This document shows, in pieces, positions 35,637 through 44,286 of a stretch of DNA of 64,000 nt. Source of the stretch: Acidimicrobiaceae bacterium (GTDB taxonomy: Bacteria > Actinomycetota > Acidimicrobiia > Acidimicrobiales > Poriferisodalaceae); NCBI GenBank assembly GCA_002722565.1, contig PBMG01000016.1, positions 1 through 64,000 of the forward strand, in the 5' to 3' direction. Every line of letters begins with the position of its first letter. Position 1 is the first letter of the stretch. A model generated the notes under the pieces. It did no database searches and was not told the origin of the DNA. It saw only the letters and a program-made list of their open reading frames with translations. The position numbers were made by a program, and so were the translations under genes.

Positions 35637-36731
35637 TTATTGACTATCGAACTGGATTCCGGTTAGGTCTCCACCTAATAAACTGAGTTCAGATAATGCC
35701 TGATCGAGTGTCTCGACACCAATCACTTGGATGATGTCTCCCAGCACTGCTTCTGCTTCTTCTACCTGCCTAGCGGGGACCAAGAATATGTCCGCCCCGT
35801 TTCGCATAACAGCATGACTTTTCTGTTCGACACCACCAACTGCGCCCACATTGCCCAGTGGGTCAACAGTGCCGGTCGCTACTACTTGCATTCCACCAAG
35901 CAGTTCGCCGGGAAGCATCCGTTCCAAGAGTGCCAAGGTGAGGCTCAGGCCAGCTGAGGGGCCTCCGACGCGTTCAACTTGAAAATCAATATCAAACGGC
36001 AAGTCATCCATTTCAACATAGGTGCTAATGGAAACTCCGAGAAATGCATTTCCGTCTCGCTCCGCAAGTCTGACTGTTTCTTCGCGAATGGTTCCGTCTA
36101 TCTGAAGGACCGAAAATGAAAAATTGTCGCCTGGCGCTTTGTTGCGAACCAACTCGCCTAGATCGCGCGACGTTTTTACCTCAGTGTTTTCCGCTTTGAT
36201 AATGACGTCGCCGCGATCCACGGTTCGGAAGGCCGGTGTGTCGGGGACAATCTGGATTACTAGGGCTCCCGCTTCTGAAATCACGTCGTAGCCGATCCGT
36301 TCCAGTGCTACCCGCGCAGCGATGTCAAGGCTGCGTGCCATTTGTTCTTGGCCAAGGGTGCGATTCTGTTCAACGGTTCGATCGCCTAATATTTCGTGGC
36401 GCTCGGAAATTTTTATTGACCCGTCAAGCCAACCGCCAAACAGTTCCAGCACTGAAGGTTGAAGGTTGGATTTCACCGTGACCATTTCAATGTGGCCTTC
36501 AGCGCTGAAAGCGTTGGCTGGGTCAACTTGCAACATCGGACCGATTTCTCGGGTCGCTCCAGGGCTTGTCAAAACCTTAGAGGTAAGGGTGATGCGGTCG
36601 AGAGCAACGACTGTCAGAAATCCCGCTGCCAAGATGGCCGCAATGACCACGACCCAACCTGGAACTCGGCGCGTAACTGATGATTGGTCACTTAGAAGAG
36701 AACTATTCTCATTGGTGGTCGACTCGGACAT
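35637..36731 (-). CDS. PDZ and Lon-type (S16) protease, YlbL-like, membrane-anchored
   Basis: 364 aa from the ATG at 36731 (MSESTTNEN); a frame from 36770 would crowd the divergent start. One TM helix (WVVVIAAILAAGFLTVVAL, about 26-44) is followed by an extracytoplasmic PDZ-like segment (TPAFRTVDRGDVIIKAENTEV, about 165-187) and a Lon catalytic domain. Ser259 in GGPSAGL and Lys304 in VEQKSHAV form the Ser-Lys dyad. This is the YlbL family of PDZ-S16 proteases, active outside the membrane. It heads the minus-strand operon with the DivIVA-like protein, UPF0182 and LmbE, and is divergent from the genes at 36780. Confidence 0.88.
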   Translation of the reverse strand: MSESTTNENSSLLSDQSSVTRRVPGWVVVIAAILAAGFLTVVALDRITLTSKVLTSPGATREIGPMLQVDPANAFSAEGHIEMVTVKSNLQPSVLELFGGWLDGSIKISERHEILGDRTVEQNRTLGQEQMARSLDIAARVALERIGYDVISEAGALVIQIVPDTPAFRTVDRGDVIIKAENTEVKTSRDLGELVRNKAPGDNFSFSVLQIDGTIREETVRLAERDGNAFLGVSISTYVEMDDLPFDIDFQVERVGGPSAGLSLTLALLERMLPGELLGGMQVVATGTVDPLGNVGAVGGVEQKSHAVMRNGADIFLVPARQVEEAEAVLGDIIQVIGVETLDQALSELSLLGGDLTGIQFDSQ

Positions 36732-36779
36732 TGTGTATAAGCGTGCCACGATGTAACCGTGTGATGGCACGCGGCTTGG

Positions 36780-37091
36780 ATGAATTTAATGAACGATACG
36801 AACCCTGACCCGAAATTGACAGCTCCTCTAAAGGCAATACGACCATCAGATTCATTATCTGAAGATTTTCTTAATCTTGATGATGACCAGGGTTCGCGCC
36901 GCGGATCCAATTTGAATGATCCGCGCCGGATTTTGCCTTCCCAGGCCCATAAAGGTGCCTCTTTATGGAGAAAGTTGGTTGCCCTTTTGGGTCTCGGTGC
37001 TTTTTCTATTTTGGGTGGTTTAGCGATAACGCTGATAGTTGGACTACTGGCAATAGCAGCCGCGTTGATTTTGCAGGCAGCAATCAGTTGA
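36780..37091 (+). CDS. Small C-terminally anchored membrane protein, unknown function
   Basis: 103 aa (ATG at 36780; a second ATG at 36789). A hydrophilic, acidic/basic N-terminal about 60 residues is followed by WRKLVALLGLGAF and a long hydrophobic stretch to the C-terminus (one long or two short TM helices). I do not recognise the family. Its stop overlaps the TTG start of the HEAT-repeat gene (TTGA), so both are translated from one message. Divergent from the PDZ-S16 protease gene. Confidence 0.65.
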   Translation: MNLMNDTNPDPKLTAPLKAIRPSDSLSEDFLNLDDDQGSRRGSNLNDPRRILPSQAHKGASLWRKLVALLGLGAFSILGGLAITLIVGLLAIAAALILQAAIS

Positions 37092-37705
37092 GCGAGAAAG
37101 ATCTGCGCTTAGAGCGGATAGGCGCAGCAATAGCTGGTCATGACGGCGATGAAAGTGAAGCTCGTGCTTTGCTGGCTGCATCTGATGTCGTTACTCGACG
37201 CATAGCTCTTGGGGCTTTGGAGCGCATCGGCTCGTTAACTGCTTCCGAGTTGCAGTCAGCGCTCGAAGATCCCAGCGGGTCGGTGAGACGGCGAGCGGTC
37301 GAGATTGCTGCTAAAAGATCTGATGTCGACATTGAAATTTGTTTGATGGATTCAGATCCTGCGGTGGCTGAAGCAACTGCTTTCGCTATTGGTGAACGTG
37401 AAGAGAGTTCGGCGATCCCATCGCTTTTGCAAATGGCTGCAAATCACGAGGATCCTTTATGCAGGGAAAGTGCGGTTGCTTCCTTAGGGGCTCTGGCAAC
37501 CGGCGATCACGGAAATCGTAAGGAAATTTTGGACTGCCTTCTAAGGGCAATGACTGATAAGCCGCAGATCCGTCGACGAGCTGTTCTTGGTCTTTTCCAG
37601 TTCGACGAACCTGTGGCCCGACAGGCCCTCAGTAAAGCCTTGAGCGACAAAGACCGACAAGTTCGTGCTGTTACCGGAGATCTTTTGGGAGTGGCGACCG
37701 ACTAG
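37088..37705 (+). CDS. HEAT-repeat protein
   Basis: 205 aa. The TTG at 37088 is chosen because it overlaps the preceding stop (TTGA) and because codons further upstream are the shifted frame of the previous gene. The body consists of about 5-6 HEAT/PBS-lyase-type repeats of about 30 residues (SDVVTRRIALGALERIG, DPSGSVRRRAVEIAAKR, ESSAIPSLLQMAANHEDPLCRESAVASLGALA, DKPQIRRRAVLGLFQFD, SDKDRQVRAVTGDLLG). Such proteins scaffold protein contacts. Its coupling to the small membrane protein suggests a membrane-tethered complex. Tail-to-tail with the ligand-binding lipoprotein with no spacer. Confidence 0.8.
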   Translation: MSEKDLRLERIGAAIAGHDGDESEARALLAASDVVTRRIALGALERIGSLTASELQSALEDPSGSVRRRAVEIAAKRSDVDIEICLMDSDPAVAEATAFAIGEREESSAIPSLLQMAANHEDPLCRESAVASLGALATGDHGNRKEILDCLLRAMTDKPQIRRRAVLGLFQFDEPVARQALSKALSDKDRQVRAVTGDLLGVATD

Positions 37706-38953
37706 CTAGTTAGCTATTTCAATTTCGAGCGCCGAAGCATTTTGGGGACGCAATGTTTGATCAAGTTTCCACCCGCGCCCGTCCATGCCTTCATCATCGT
37801 TAACTTTGACTTGGAGATGAATATTTCGCGGTAAGGGCGGTTCTTCGAGCGACATATCTATCTCTTCGGCAAGGCCAAGCATTTGAATGCGGGTGTGTGT
37901 TTGGCCAGCTTCGAATAAGGACGAGCGTCTTAAATCACCATCTTTTACCGCCGCTTCTAACAGCTGGTGTAGTCGTATTTGTGACACGTAGCCATCGCGC
38001 ATTCTTGTGTCAGCCCCGGCATCTGGAGCGTGGCGCAGTAATGCCGCCAAAAACGGACGCATCCCGCTCGCTGAGTCAACATCCCACGGTGGGCCGGAGT
38101 CGATGTAGGAGAATTGCAGGTCGCTTCGTTCAATCGTGGGGTCGGTTAACCCTGCGTGACGGTAAACAGTTCGGTTAGGTGGGAGCGAACTGATGAGTTT
38201 CTCCTGAAATTCTTCGGAAACTTCAGCGAGCACATGTTGGCAAGCTGCTGCTGATACTGCCGATGCTAGGTCTTCCTCTATTCCTATTAGAGTCACATTT
38301 TGCGCCGCAGCGATCTGAGCTGCTTGCGGTGCGGACCTCCTCAGTCCCACGCCGAGCGGCGAGCCGTCGGTAACTACGCACCATTTAGACAAGGGAGCGT
38401 TTTCGAAAAGCGCTAGGGCCACTGCTTCAATTGGGGGACTGTGGGTTAAGAAGCGGCTATCGGACTCCCAATCCAATGTTGATGTGGCTACTACCCCGAG
38501 CACTTGGCCTTCAACAAGAAACGGGTGAACTGCTCCGAGTGCGGTCTCATTGATAAACGCTAACGAAACAACTTCATCGAGTAATCCAGGTGCCAACTCT
38601 TCCACTAGTCCCGGGTTACCGCTGTGGTCAACAATGTTCAGTTCAACGGCGTATCTCCCACCTATTCCTCCTAACGCGTTGACGTCTGACCAATAAGCGG
38701 AAACTCCAGTCAACCTTGCTCTGTCTAGTGACGCGCCGGGACCCGTTAAATTTGCGATAACTCCAAGCCTGATGATGTCTCCATCGAAACCAACTGATCG
38801 TTCGACTGACAGCGGTTGTTGGTCTTCGACATCCGAGAGATTCTCTGCTTGGTCGGAACAGCCGACACCTAATACAAAGGCGGCAATAAGCGACACAAGC
38901 CGGTATTTCGGCGACTTACTTAAAGTCACGCGGGAATTACCAACGGTTGCCAT
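37706..38953 (-). CDS. ABC-type ligand-binding lipoprotein (periplasmic-binding type 1, Leu/Ile/Val-like)
   Basis: 415 aa. Signal with lipobox VLGVGC (Cys32). The mature part begins RLGVIANLTGPGASLD and continues with NIVDHSGNPG, as in the branched-chain amino-acid/receptor ligand-binding family (type 1 PBP). No permease or ATPase genes are adjacent, so it may be an orphan receptor or serve a distant transporter. Its ATG lies inside the 3' end of mreB (17-bp overlap), so it is coupled to that operon. Confidence 0.78.
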   Translation of the reverse strand: MATVGNSRVTLSKSPKYRLVSLIAAFVLGVGCSDQAENLSDVEDQQPLSVERSVGFDGDIIRLGVIANLTGPGASLDRARLTGVSAYWSDVNALGGIGGRYAVELNIVDHSGNPGLVEELAPGLLDEVVSLAFINETALGAVHPFLVEGQVLGVVATSTLDWESDSRFLTHSPPIEAVALALFENAPLSKWCVVTDGSPLGVGLRRSAPQAAQIAAAQNVTLIGIEEDLASAVSAAACQHVLAEVSEEFQEKLISSLPPNRTVYRHAGLTDPTIERSDLQFSYIDSGPPWDVDSASGMRPFLAALLRHAPDAGADTRMRDGYVSQIRLHQLLEAAVKDGDLRRSSLFEAGQTHTRIQMLGLAEEIDMSLEEPPLPRNIHLQVKVNDDEGMDGRGWKLDQTLRPQNASALEIEIAN

Positions 38954-39965
38954 ATGTATTGAAGGTTGACGAAAGTGCCTCGAAATCGTCTAGGGCGCGA
39001 CCTGCGCCCAGAACTACAGCTTCCATTGGCGTTCGCACGGTCCGTACGGGTACGCGAGCATCATTTTCGATCCGTTGAGCAAGTCCCTTTAACAAGCCTC
39101 CTCCCCCAACTAGATGGACACCATGTACCAGCAGATCCTGTGAGAGCTCTGGTGGCGCTTGGCTGAGACAGTCGATAACTGAGTCAACGACTGCCTGCAC
39201 TGGCTCATCTAACGCTGATCGGACTTGGTCAGGGGTCAGTATGAAGGTTCGGGGCAGCCCAGTCGTGAGATCACGTCCTTTTACTTCGGCATCAAACTCA
39301 TCGTCGACCGCCCACGCCGACCCTATTTGAACTTTAATTTCTTCAGCTGTTCGTTCACCGATAGCTACACCATGCACACGTTTAGCGTGGTTCTGTAACG
39401 CTGAGTCGAAATCAAATGAGCCCACTCTTATAGCTTTTAGCGAAACGATCCCTCCCATGGAGACCATTGCAGTTTCTGCTGTTCCGCCACCCACGTCGAT
39501 GACCATATTTCCCATTGGTTCATGGATAGGTAAACCAGATCCAATCGCAGCAGCCATCGGTTGATCTATCAGGCGAACATCGCTAGCTCCGGCTCGCCGT
39601 GCTGCGTCCGTAACTGCGCGACGCTCAACTGGCGTAATGACTGAAGGGACGCATACCACGACTCGTGTTTTGCCGAACCGGCCGACACCAACTTGTTGAA
39701 GAATCAACCTGATCATCCGTTGTGTCGTGTCGAAGTCGGTGATAGCCCCTTTTCGCAATGGGCGGACAGCGACGATATAGGACGGAGTTCTTCCAATCAT
39801 TTGCCATGCTTCGCGCCCAACAGCCAGTACGTCGCCGGTGCGTTCGTTCATAGCTATTACCGACGGCTCGTTGAGAACGATGCCGCGTCCACGTTCGTAC
39901 ACCAAGGTGTTAGCGGTGCCGAGGTCAATGGCTAGGTCACGTGCCAGTGGAATTCCTCCCCTCAC
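38937..39965 (-). CDS. mreB: MreB/Mbl-type actin-like cell-shape protein
   Basis: About 336-353 aa depending on the start. The N-terminus LARDLAIDLGTANTLVY (phosphate 1) and the internal VIDVGGGTAETAMVS (phosphate 2) and VHLVGGGGLLKGLAQRIE (adenosine) are MreB/Hsp70-actin ATPase motifs. It polymerises under the membrane to direct wall growth. Start choices: TTG 39998, GTG 39965, or CTG 39947. Only the CTG has a good ribosome site (GGAGG 7 nt upstream) and gives the usual MreB N-terminus. No mreC or mreD follows; the next gene is a ligand-binding lipoprotein and the previous one a small TM protein. Confidence 0.88.
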   Translation of the reverse strand: MRGGIPLARDLAIDLGTANTLVYERGRGIVLNEPSVIAMNERTGDVLAVGREAWQMIGRTPSYIVAVRPLRKGAITDFDTTQRMIRLILQQVGVGRFGKTRVVVCVPSVITPVERRAVTDAARRAGASDVRLIDQPMAAAIGSGLPIHEPMGNMVIDVGGGTAETAMVSMGGIVSLKAIRVGSFDFDSALQNHAKRVHGVAIGERTAEEIKVQIGSAWAVDDEFDAEVKGRDLTTGLPRTFILTPDQVRSALDEPVQAVVDSVIDCLSQAPPELSQDLLVHGVHLVGGGGLLKGLAQRIENDARVPVRTVRTPMEAVVLGAGRALDDFEALSSTFNTYGNRW

Positions 39966-40152
39966 TGTCGAAGGAATCGTCGCCTCTGGGGCCGACAACT
40001 TGATCTTGGTCTGGTGCTAACGCGGTTAGTCGTTTTTGGAATGCGTTAATACTCGAATCCCAGGGTGTTCGTTTGCGACTCCCAATCATGAGGAACAGTG
40101 AACCAACAACAGTGATGGCTGCGGCGAGACCTAGGAAGGCGAGCGGTGTCAA
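39937..40152 (-). CDS. Small single-TM protein between moaE and mreB, unknown function
   Basis: 71 aa from the TTG at 40152 (AGGA about 9 nt upstream), whose TTGA overlaps the moaE stop. A longer frame up to 40236 lies inside moaE. The N-terminal 28 residues are a TM helix (LAFLGLAAAITVVGSLFLM), then a basic patch and a hydrophilic tail (WDSSINAFQKRLTAL). It overlaps the 5' end of mreB by 11-62 bp depending on the mreB start. I know no family for it; position and topology suggest a partner of the cell-shape machinery. Confidence 0.65.
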   Translation of the reverse strand: MTPLAFLGLAAAITVVGSLFLMIGSRKRTPWDSSINAFQKRLTALAPDQDQVVGPRGDDSFDSEGRNSTGT

Positions 40153-40670
40153 GATGATCTTTCCTGATTTTGTTGCGTTGATGGGACGTCTCGGATGTCT
40201 TGCGCTGCTAGTGCCCAGTCTTCGCCGTCTCTCCAAACTTCTCTTTTCCAGATTGGAACAGTCGCTTTAAGAGTATCAATACCGAATCTCGCTGCTTCGA
40301 AGGCTTCGGGACGGTGCGGCGATGACACGGCTACTACCACTGAGCTCTCACCAATTTCAAGGGGCCCTGTTCGGTGAGCTATCACGACGCGCAAAATATC
40401 AGGCCACAAGTTGCGCATCTCTTCGACTATTGCTTGAAGGCGGGGTTCAACATGCTCTTCGTATGCTTCGTATTCGAGCAATGAGACATCGTCTCGGCCC
40501 TCAGCGTGGTCGCGTGCTGTACCAGAGAAAAGGACTATCGCTCCGCCTGATCGGTGGATGCACCAGTCATAGATTTCACCAATCTTCAATTCATCGGGAG
40601 TTAGTACAACCCAAGATTCGTTACTTTGATGAAGGGACACATCGCTTATGGTACGCCGATGAAGGGGCAC
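40149..40670 (-). CDS. moaE: Molybdopterin synthase catalytic subunit MoaE
   Basis: 173 aa. Family marks: GAIVLFSGTARDHAEGR, LEYEAYEEHVEPRLQAI, IAHRTGPLEIGESSVVVAVSSPHRPEAF and the catalytic lysine segment VPIWKREVW. It inserts dithiolene sulfur into precursor Z to make molybdopterin. The MoaD sulfur carrier is not in the window. The N-terminal about 15 residues may be untranslated, because a GTG at 40640 is also in frame. The downstream genes (small TM protein, mreB) overlap it. A molybdenum-hydroxylase-like protein is encoded at 60405-61928. Confidence 0.9.
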   Translation of the reverse strand: MPLHRRTISDVSLHQSNESWVVLTPDELKIGEIYDWCIHRSGGAIVLFSGTARDHAEGRDDVSLLEYEAYEEHVEPRLQAIVEEMRNLWPDILRVVIAHRTGPLEIGESSVVVAVSSPHRPEAFEAARFGIDTLKATVPIWKREVWRDGEDWALAAQDIRDVPSTQQNQERSS

Positions 40671-40731
40671 CTCCCTATCGCTTACCTAGGCCGCGGGTAA
40701 GAACGGTGATTCGCTATGTACGTTTTGGGGT

Positions 40732-42051
40732 GTGGGAGCGACCAATGATCCTGGACAAGATCCAGACGAAACCCCGAGCGACGGTAGCTCAGGAAGTTCT
40801 TCTGACGCGTGGGCGTTAGAGAGTTCTATTGATTGGTCCCAAATTCCTGATGATGACAATGCGACGATTGAAGAGACTCCTACAAGTAAATATGCGCTCC
40901 ATCCCGACGATCGTATTTGGCGACACCCCAGTGAACTTCAATATTTATCTCCTGATTCTGGGCGGCGTGCGGCCAAGCGAAGACTTTTCGGGGCGGGTCT
41001 TGTCGGAGCTGTCATCGGCGCTATGGGGATGGCGCTCATAGCCGGCGTTACCTTTCGGTCTTCGCCACAGGTGGTTGAACGAGTTATTGAACGCGAAATT
41101 GCTACTGCTACGGTCTCGACTTCGGGTGAGGAAGGCAATGGGTTTCTTCCCGTCGTAGATATCGCGGCGAAAGTAACTCCAAGTGTCGTCGGCGTTCAGG
41201 TGGTCCAATCTGGTCGTGTTGTCGGTTCGGGTTCTGGTGTCATTTTTCGAGATGATGGACACCTCATAACAAATTCTCACGTAGTGGAAAACGGCGAGCG
41301 TTACCGGCTGGTCCTTGCTGATGGAACCGTTGTTGAAGCTGGTTTGGTTGGTTTAGATCGACGCACCGACGTTGCAGTGCTGCGTCCCTTAGATGCTGAA
41401 AATTATGAGTTTGTCCCAGCGACATTGGGTTTTTCGGCGCCACTTCGCGCGGGTGAAACTGCTATCGCTATTGGTTCACCATTAAGTTTACGCGGTGGCC
41501 CAACCGTAACTGTCGGCGTAATTAGCGCTACGAATCGGAGGCTGCAGTCACCACAGGGAGATTGGCTATATGAGTTAGTCCAAACTGATGCTCCGATATC
41601 TCCAGGGTCATCGGGTGGGGCGTTAGTTGACGCTCGTGGAGCGGTGGTAGGAATCACTACAGTCATTGCTGTCACTGACGTTGGGGCAGAGGGTTTAGGT
41701 TTTGCTACTCCTATAGAAATTGCGCACCATGTCGCTTCCGACATTATTCAGTGGGGTGAGGCTCGACATGGTCGACTCGGAATTCGCGGTTCAGACGCTC
41801 CTACTCAGCTTTTACCTCCAAGCCACGCTGCGGGAGTTTTAGTCGATTCCGTTGATTTTGGTGGCCCAGCTGAACGCGGTGGCGTCAAGGTAGGCGACGT
41901 TGTGGTCGAACTAGATGGTCAACTTGTTTTAGATATGGGTGCTCTTGTCGTAGATGCTCGAATGCTGCGGCCCGGCAGTAAGTCGTCACTGAGAATTTGG
42001 CGAGCAGAGAGACTGACATTGGTTGATATTGAAGTTGGGGAACTTGACTAG
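40732..42051 (+). CDS. HtrA/DegP-like membrane-anchored serine protease with PDZ domain
   Basis: 439 aa, GTG start. A hydrophilic acidic cytoplasmic N-terminus (about 80 residues, DDRIWRHPSELQ), one TM helix (about 86-108), then the trypsin-like domain with His183 (TNSHVV), Asp213 (RRTDVAV) and Ser294 (GSSGG), and a C-terminal PDZ domain (GVLVDSVDFGGPAERGGVKVGDVVVELDG). This is the actinobacterial HtrA/PepD layout. It degrades or refolds proteins outside the membrane under stress. Divergent from moaE; overlaps the convergent SDR gene by 4 bp. Confidence 0.92.
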   Translation: MGATNDPGQDPDETPSDGSSGSSSDAWALESSIDWSQIPDDDNATIEETPTSKYALHPDDRIWRHPSELQYLSPDSGRRAAKRRLFGAGLVGAVIGAMGMALIAGVTFRSSPQVVERVIEREIATATVSTSGEEGNGFLPVVDIAAKVTPSVVGVQVVQSGRVVGSGSGVIFRDDGHLITNSHVVENGERYRLVLADGTVVEAGLVGLDRRTDVAVLRPLDAENYEFVPATLGFSAPLRAGETAIAIGSPLSLRGGPTVTVGVISATNRRLQSPQGDWLYELVQTDAPISPGSSGGALVDARGAVVGITTVIAVTDVGAEGLGFATPIEIAHHVASDIIQWGEARHGRLGIRGSDAPTQLLPPSHAAGVLVDSVDFGGPAERGGVKVGDVVVELDGQLVLDMGALVVDARMLRPGSKSSLRIWRAERLTLVDIEVGELD

Positions 42052-43007
42052 TTGGCTTTTCGTATCGTGGCGCGTTTTAGCCACCTGCCCAGTCCATATA
42101 CCAGAGCCATAATTGCGGTTGCCCCTATGCCGAGCGAAACATTTTGCCGCTGTTTAGCGTTCATTGAGTCCCATGGCATTCCAGCTTCCGCCGCTACGAA
42201 CACTTGATCATTCCCGTAGCGCGGTACCCACCCTGTGCTCCGCAAGCGGTCATTGGCGATAACCCAGGGATAACGGGTATATGGCAATAGGCCAGTCGGA
42301 GCTTGATGCCCAACTCGTCGCGCTACATAGCGGTCTAAGCGACCCGGTAAAGGGATCGGCAAACGAATAATTGGTCGCGCTCCTACAAGGTCCCGTACTT
42401 CTCGAGCTGTGAGCCATCCATCAGGAGCGACGTTGAAGACCCCCGAGTCGTCGAGTTGGATGACAGTTGCAACCGCTGTAGCAAGGTCATCTAAGTGAAC
42501 AAACTGTTGTGGCGGATCATCTCGTCGAGTCCTGATTGGCGCGGCGGCAAGTAGCGCTTCGCCGATAAGTCCTGATGCGTTTGGAGATGCAACAGCAGTC
42601 GGGCGCAAGATCGTCACTCGCCGGTCCGAGTCAAGATCGGCCCATTCAAGGGCAGTTCTTTCTGCGTCAGCTTGATGAACCGCGAACGCCGATTCAGGAT
42701 TGGGTCGAACCGCAGCATCTTCTGACAAGGGGACCGAGTTGTTGGGCCATGCCCCATACACCATTGCACTGGAGACAACGATCACCTGTGAAATTTCAGC
42801 TTCGGTAGCCCGGTCCAAAAGGCCTATCAGGTGCCTTTGATCCGAATCATCGGAGAACGCTAGATGAATGATGCTTCCAACATCAGCTAGAGATACATCC
42901 TCTGCATCGGGTGTAAAGCTAATGACCTCATCGAAGATCTGGGTTAACGCTTCAGAAATTCGGGTTCGTAATGCGCCCTCTACTCCAGAGATTGCAACTG
43001 ATGTCAT
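42048..43007 (-). CDS. Atypical extended SDR (epimerase-like) with lost Tyr/Lys and C-terminal TM helix
   Basis: 319 aa. The NAD-dependent epimerase fold is recognisable (VVSSAMVYGAWP near 78, DDLATAVATVIQLDDSGVFNVAP), but key residues are altered. The nucleotide loop is SGVEGALR instead of GxxGxxG, and the Tyr-x3-Lys pair is Phe108-AVH-Gln112. Catalysis by the usual SDR route is therefore not expected. The C-terminus carries one TM helix (IGATAIMALVYGLGRWL) ending in Arg/Lys. It is probably a membrane-bound nucleotide-binding or regulatory protein; a redox role cannot be excluded. Confidence 0.75.
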   Translation of the reverse strand: MTSVAISGVEGALRTRISEALTQIFDEVISFTPDAEDVSLADVGSIIHLAFSDDSDQRHLIGLLDRATEAEISQVIVVSSAMVYGAWPNNSVPLSEDAAVRPNPESAFAVHQADAERTALEWADLDSDRRVTILRPTAVASPNASGLIGEALLAAAPIRTRRDDPPQQFVHLDDLATAVATVIQLDDSGVFNVAPDGWLTAREVRDLVGARPIIRLPIPLPGRLDRYVARRVGHQAPTGLLPYTRYPWVIANDRLRSTGWVPRYGNDQVFVAAEAGMPWDSMNAKQRQNVSLGIGATAIMALVYGLGRWLKRATIRKAN

Positions 43008-43086
43008 CGATCATTTCTCGCTTCTATATTTCAGCTATTCACGTAACTAGTGTGAAGCTGTACAGCCACCGGCCTACCATGCGAGC

Positions 43087-44286
43087 GTGGCAAGTGACGA
43101 CCCTTTTGACGAAGATAACCCGTTCGGCGGTCTTCCGTTCTTGGGTGACCTCGGAAAAATCTTTAATAATCAAGGACCAATAGCGTGGGACATGGCACGC
43201 CAATTTGCTCACCAGATTGCCACCGAGGGCAAATCTGAACCGAATGTAGATCCAATTCAAAGAGCTGAACTAGCTGAGTTGGCTAGGGTTGCTGAATTGC
43301 ATGTCGCGAACATCACGTCCTTACAAGTGGCCGCTTCGGGGCGGCCTCTTTCGTTGGAGGCTGTGACTCGGGCTGAGTGGGCTTCAGCAACGTTGGACGC
43401 ATATCGGCCCCTATTAGATCGTCTCGCCGAACGCTTATCGAATGGGACGCTGCCTTCCGACGTCGCTGACGCAGATGCTCAAATTCTTGATGGTCTCCTC
43501 CGAGCGCTTAACCCCATGATGATGGCGATGAGCGCGGGATCAATAGCAGGACACCTCGCTACTAAAGCCTTCGGAAGCTATGTACTGCCAATCCCTCGTC
43601 CTGACGATCGAATTCTTATCTTGGTGGACAATATTGACCTGTTCGCTACAGAGTGGTCACTTCCTTCAAGTGATGTCCAGTTGTGGGTATGCATTAGTGA
43701 GATAGCGACACATTCGGTGTTGTCTGTGAACCATATAAAGGCAGCTTTTGAGCAATTGCTGCAACGCTATGTTGATGGCTTTCAGACGGACCCGCGTGGC
43801 TTCGAAGATCGGTTTATGAATTTAGACATCGGGAGTGGTGATCCTGCAGAGTTACAGAAGCAATTGCAGAGCGCGTTAGGTGATCCGGAAAATTTGTTAG
43901 GGGCATTGCGATCAGATGCTCAAAGCGCTGTAATTCCTGATCTTGAGGCACTGTTGGCGGTAGTTGTGGGCTACGTCGATTATGTAGTTGAAAAGGTTGC
44001 TCAGGATTTATTGAGCTCCTATGAATCGCTTTCAGAAGTCGTTCGACGTCGCCGCTTCACCACGAGCGCTGGTGATCAATTCGTTGAGAAACTCTTTGGC
44101 GTTGAAATCACCTCTGAATTAGTTGAACGGGGGTCGACCTTTATTTCCGGTGTTCTCGACCGAGCTGATGAGGCTACGTTGGCGCGGCTGTGGAATGACT
44201 CAAAGACGCTGCCAACCCCAAACGAAGTTGATGCTCCTGGTCTGTGGCTAGCTCGGATTGATTTGCCGGAACTAAATCAAGATTGA
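43087..44286 (+). CDS. DUF2342 zincin-like protein with degenerate HExxH
   Basis: 399 aa, GTG start. It resembles the actinobacterial zincin-like DUF2342/F420-associated putative hydrolases: MSAGSIAGHLATKAFG (149-164), YVLPIPRPDD (165-174) and DVQLWVCISEIATHSVLS (196-213). In the family, the last segment is LWVxLHExxH. Here it reads S204-E-I-A-T208-H209, so both zinc histidines at the HExxH positions are missing, with a His only one residue further. It is likely an inactive relative, or one with a shifted metal site. It overlaps the convergent MFS gene by 10 bp. Confidence 0.78.
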   Translation: MASDDPFDEDNPFGGLPFLGDLGKIFNNQGPIAWDMARQFAHQIATEGKSEPNVDPIQRAELAELARVAELHVANITSLQVAASGRPLSLEAVTRAEWASATLDAYRPLLDRLAERLSNGTLPSDVADADAQILDGLLRALNPMMMAMSAGSIAGHLATKAFGSYVLPIPRPDDRILILVDNIDLFATEWSLPSSDVQLWVCISEIATHSVLSVNHIKAAFEQLLQRYVDGFQTDPRGFEDRFMNLDIGSGDPAELQKQLQSALGDPENLLGALRSDAQSAVIPDLEALLAVVVGYVDYVVEKVAQDLLSSYESLSEVVRRRRFTTSAGDQFVEKLFGVEITSELVERGSTFISGVLDRADEATLARLWNDSKTLPTPNEVDAPGLWLARIDLPELNQD

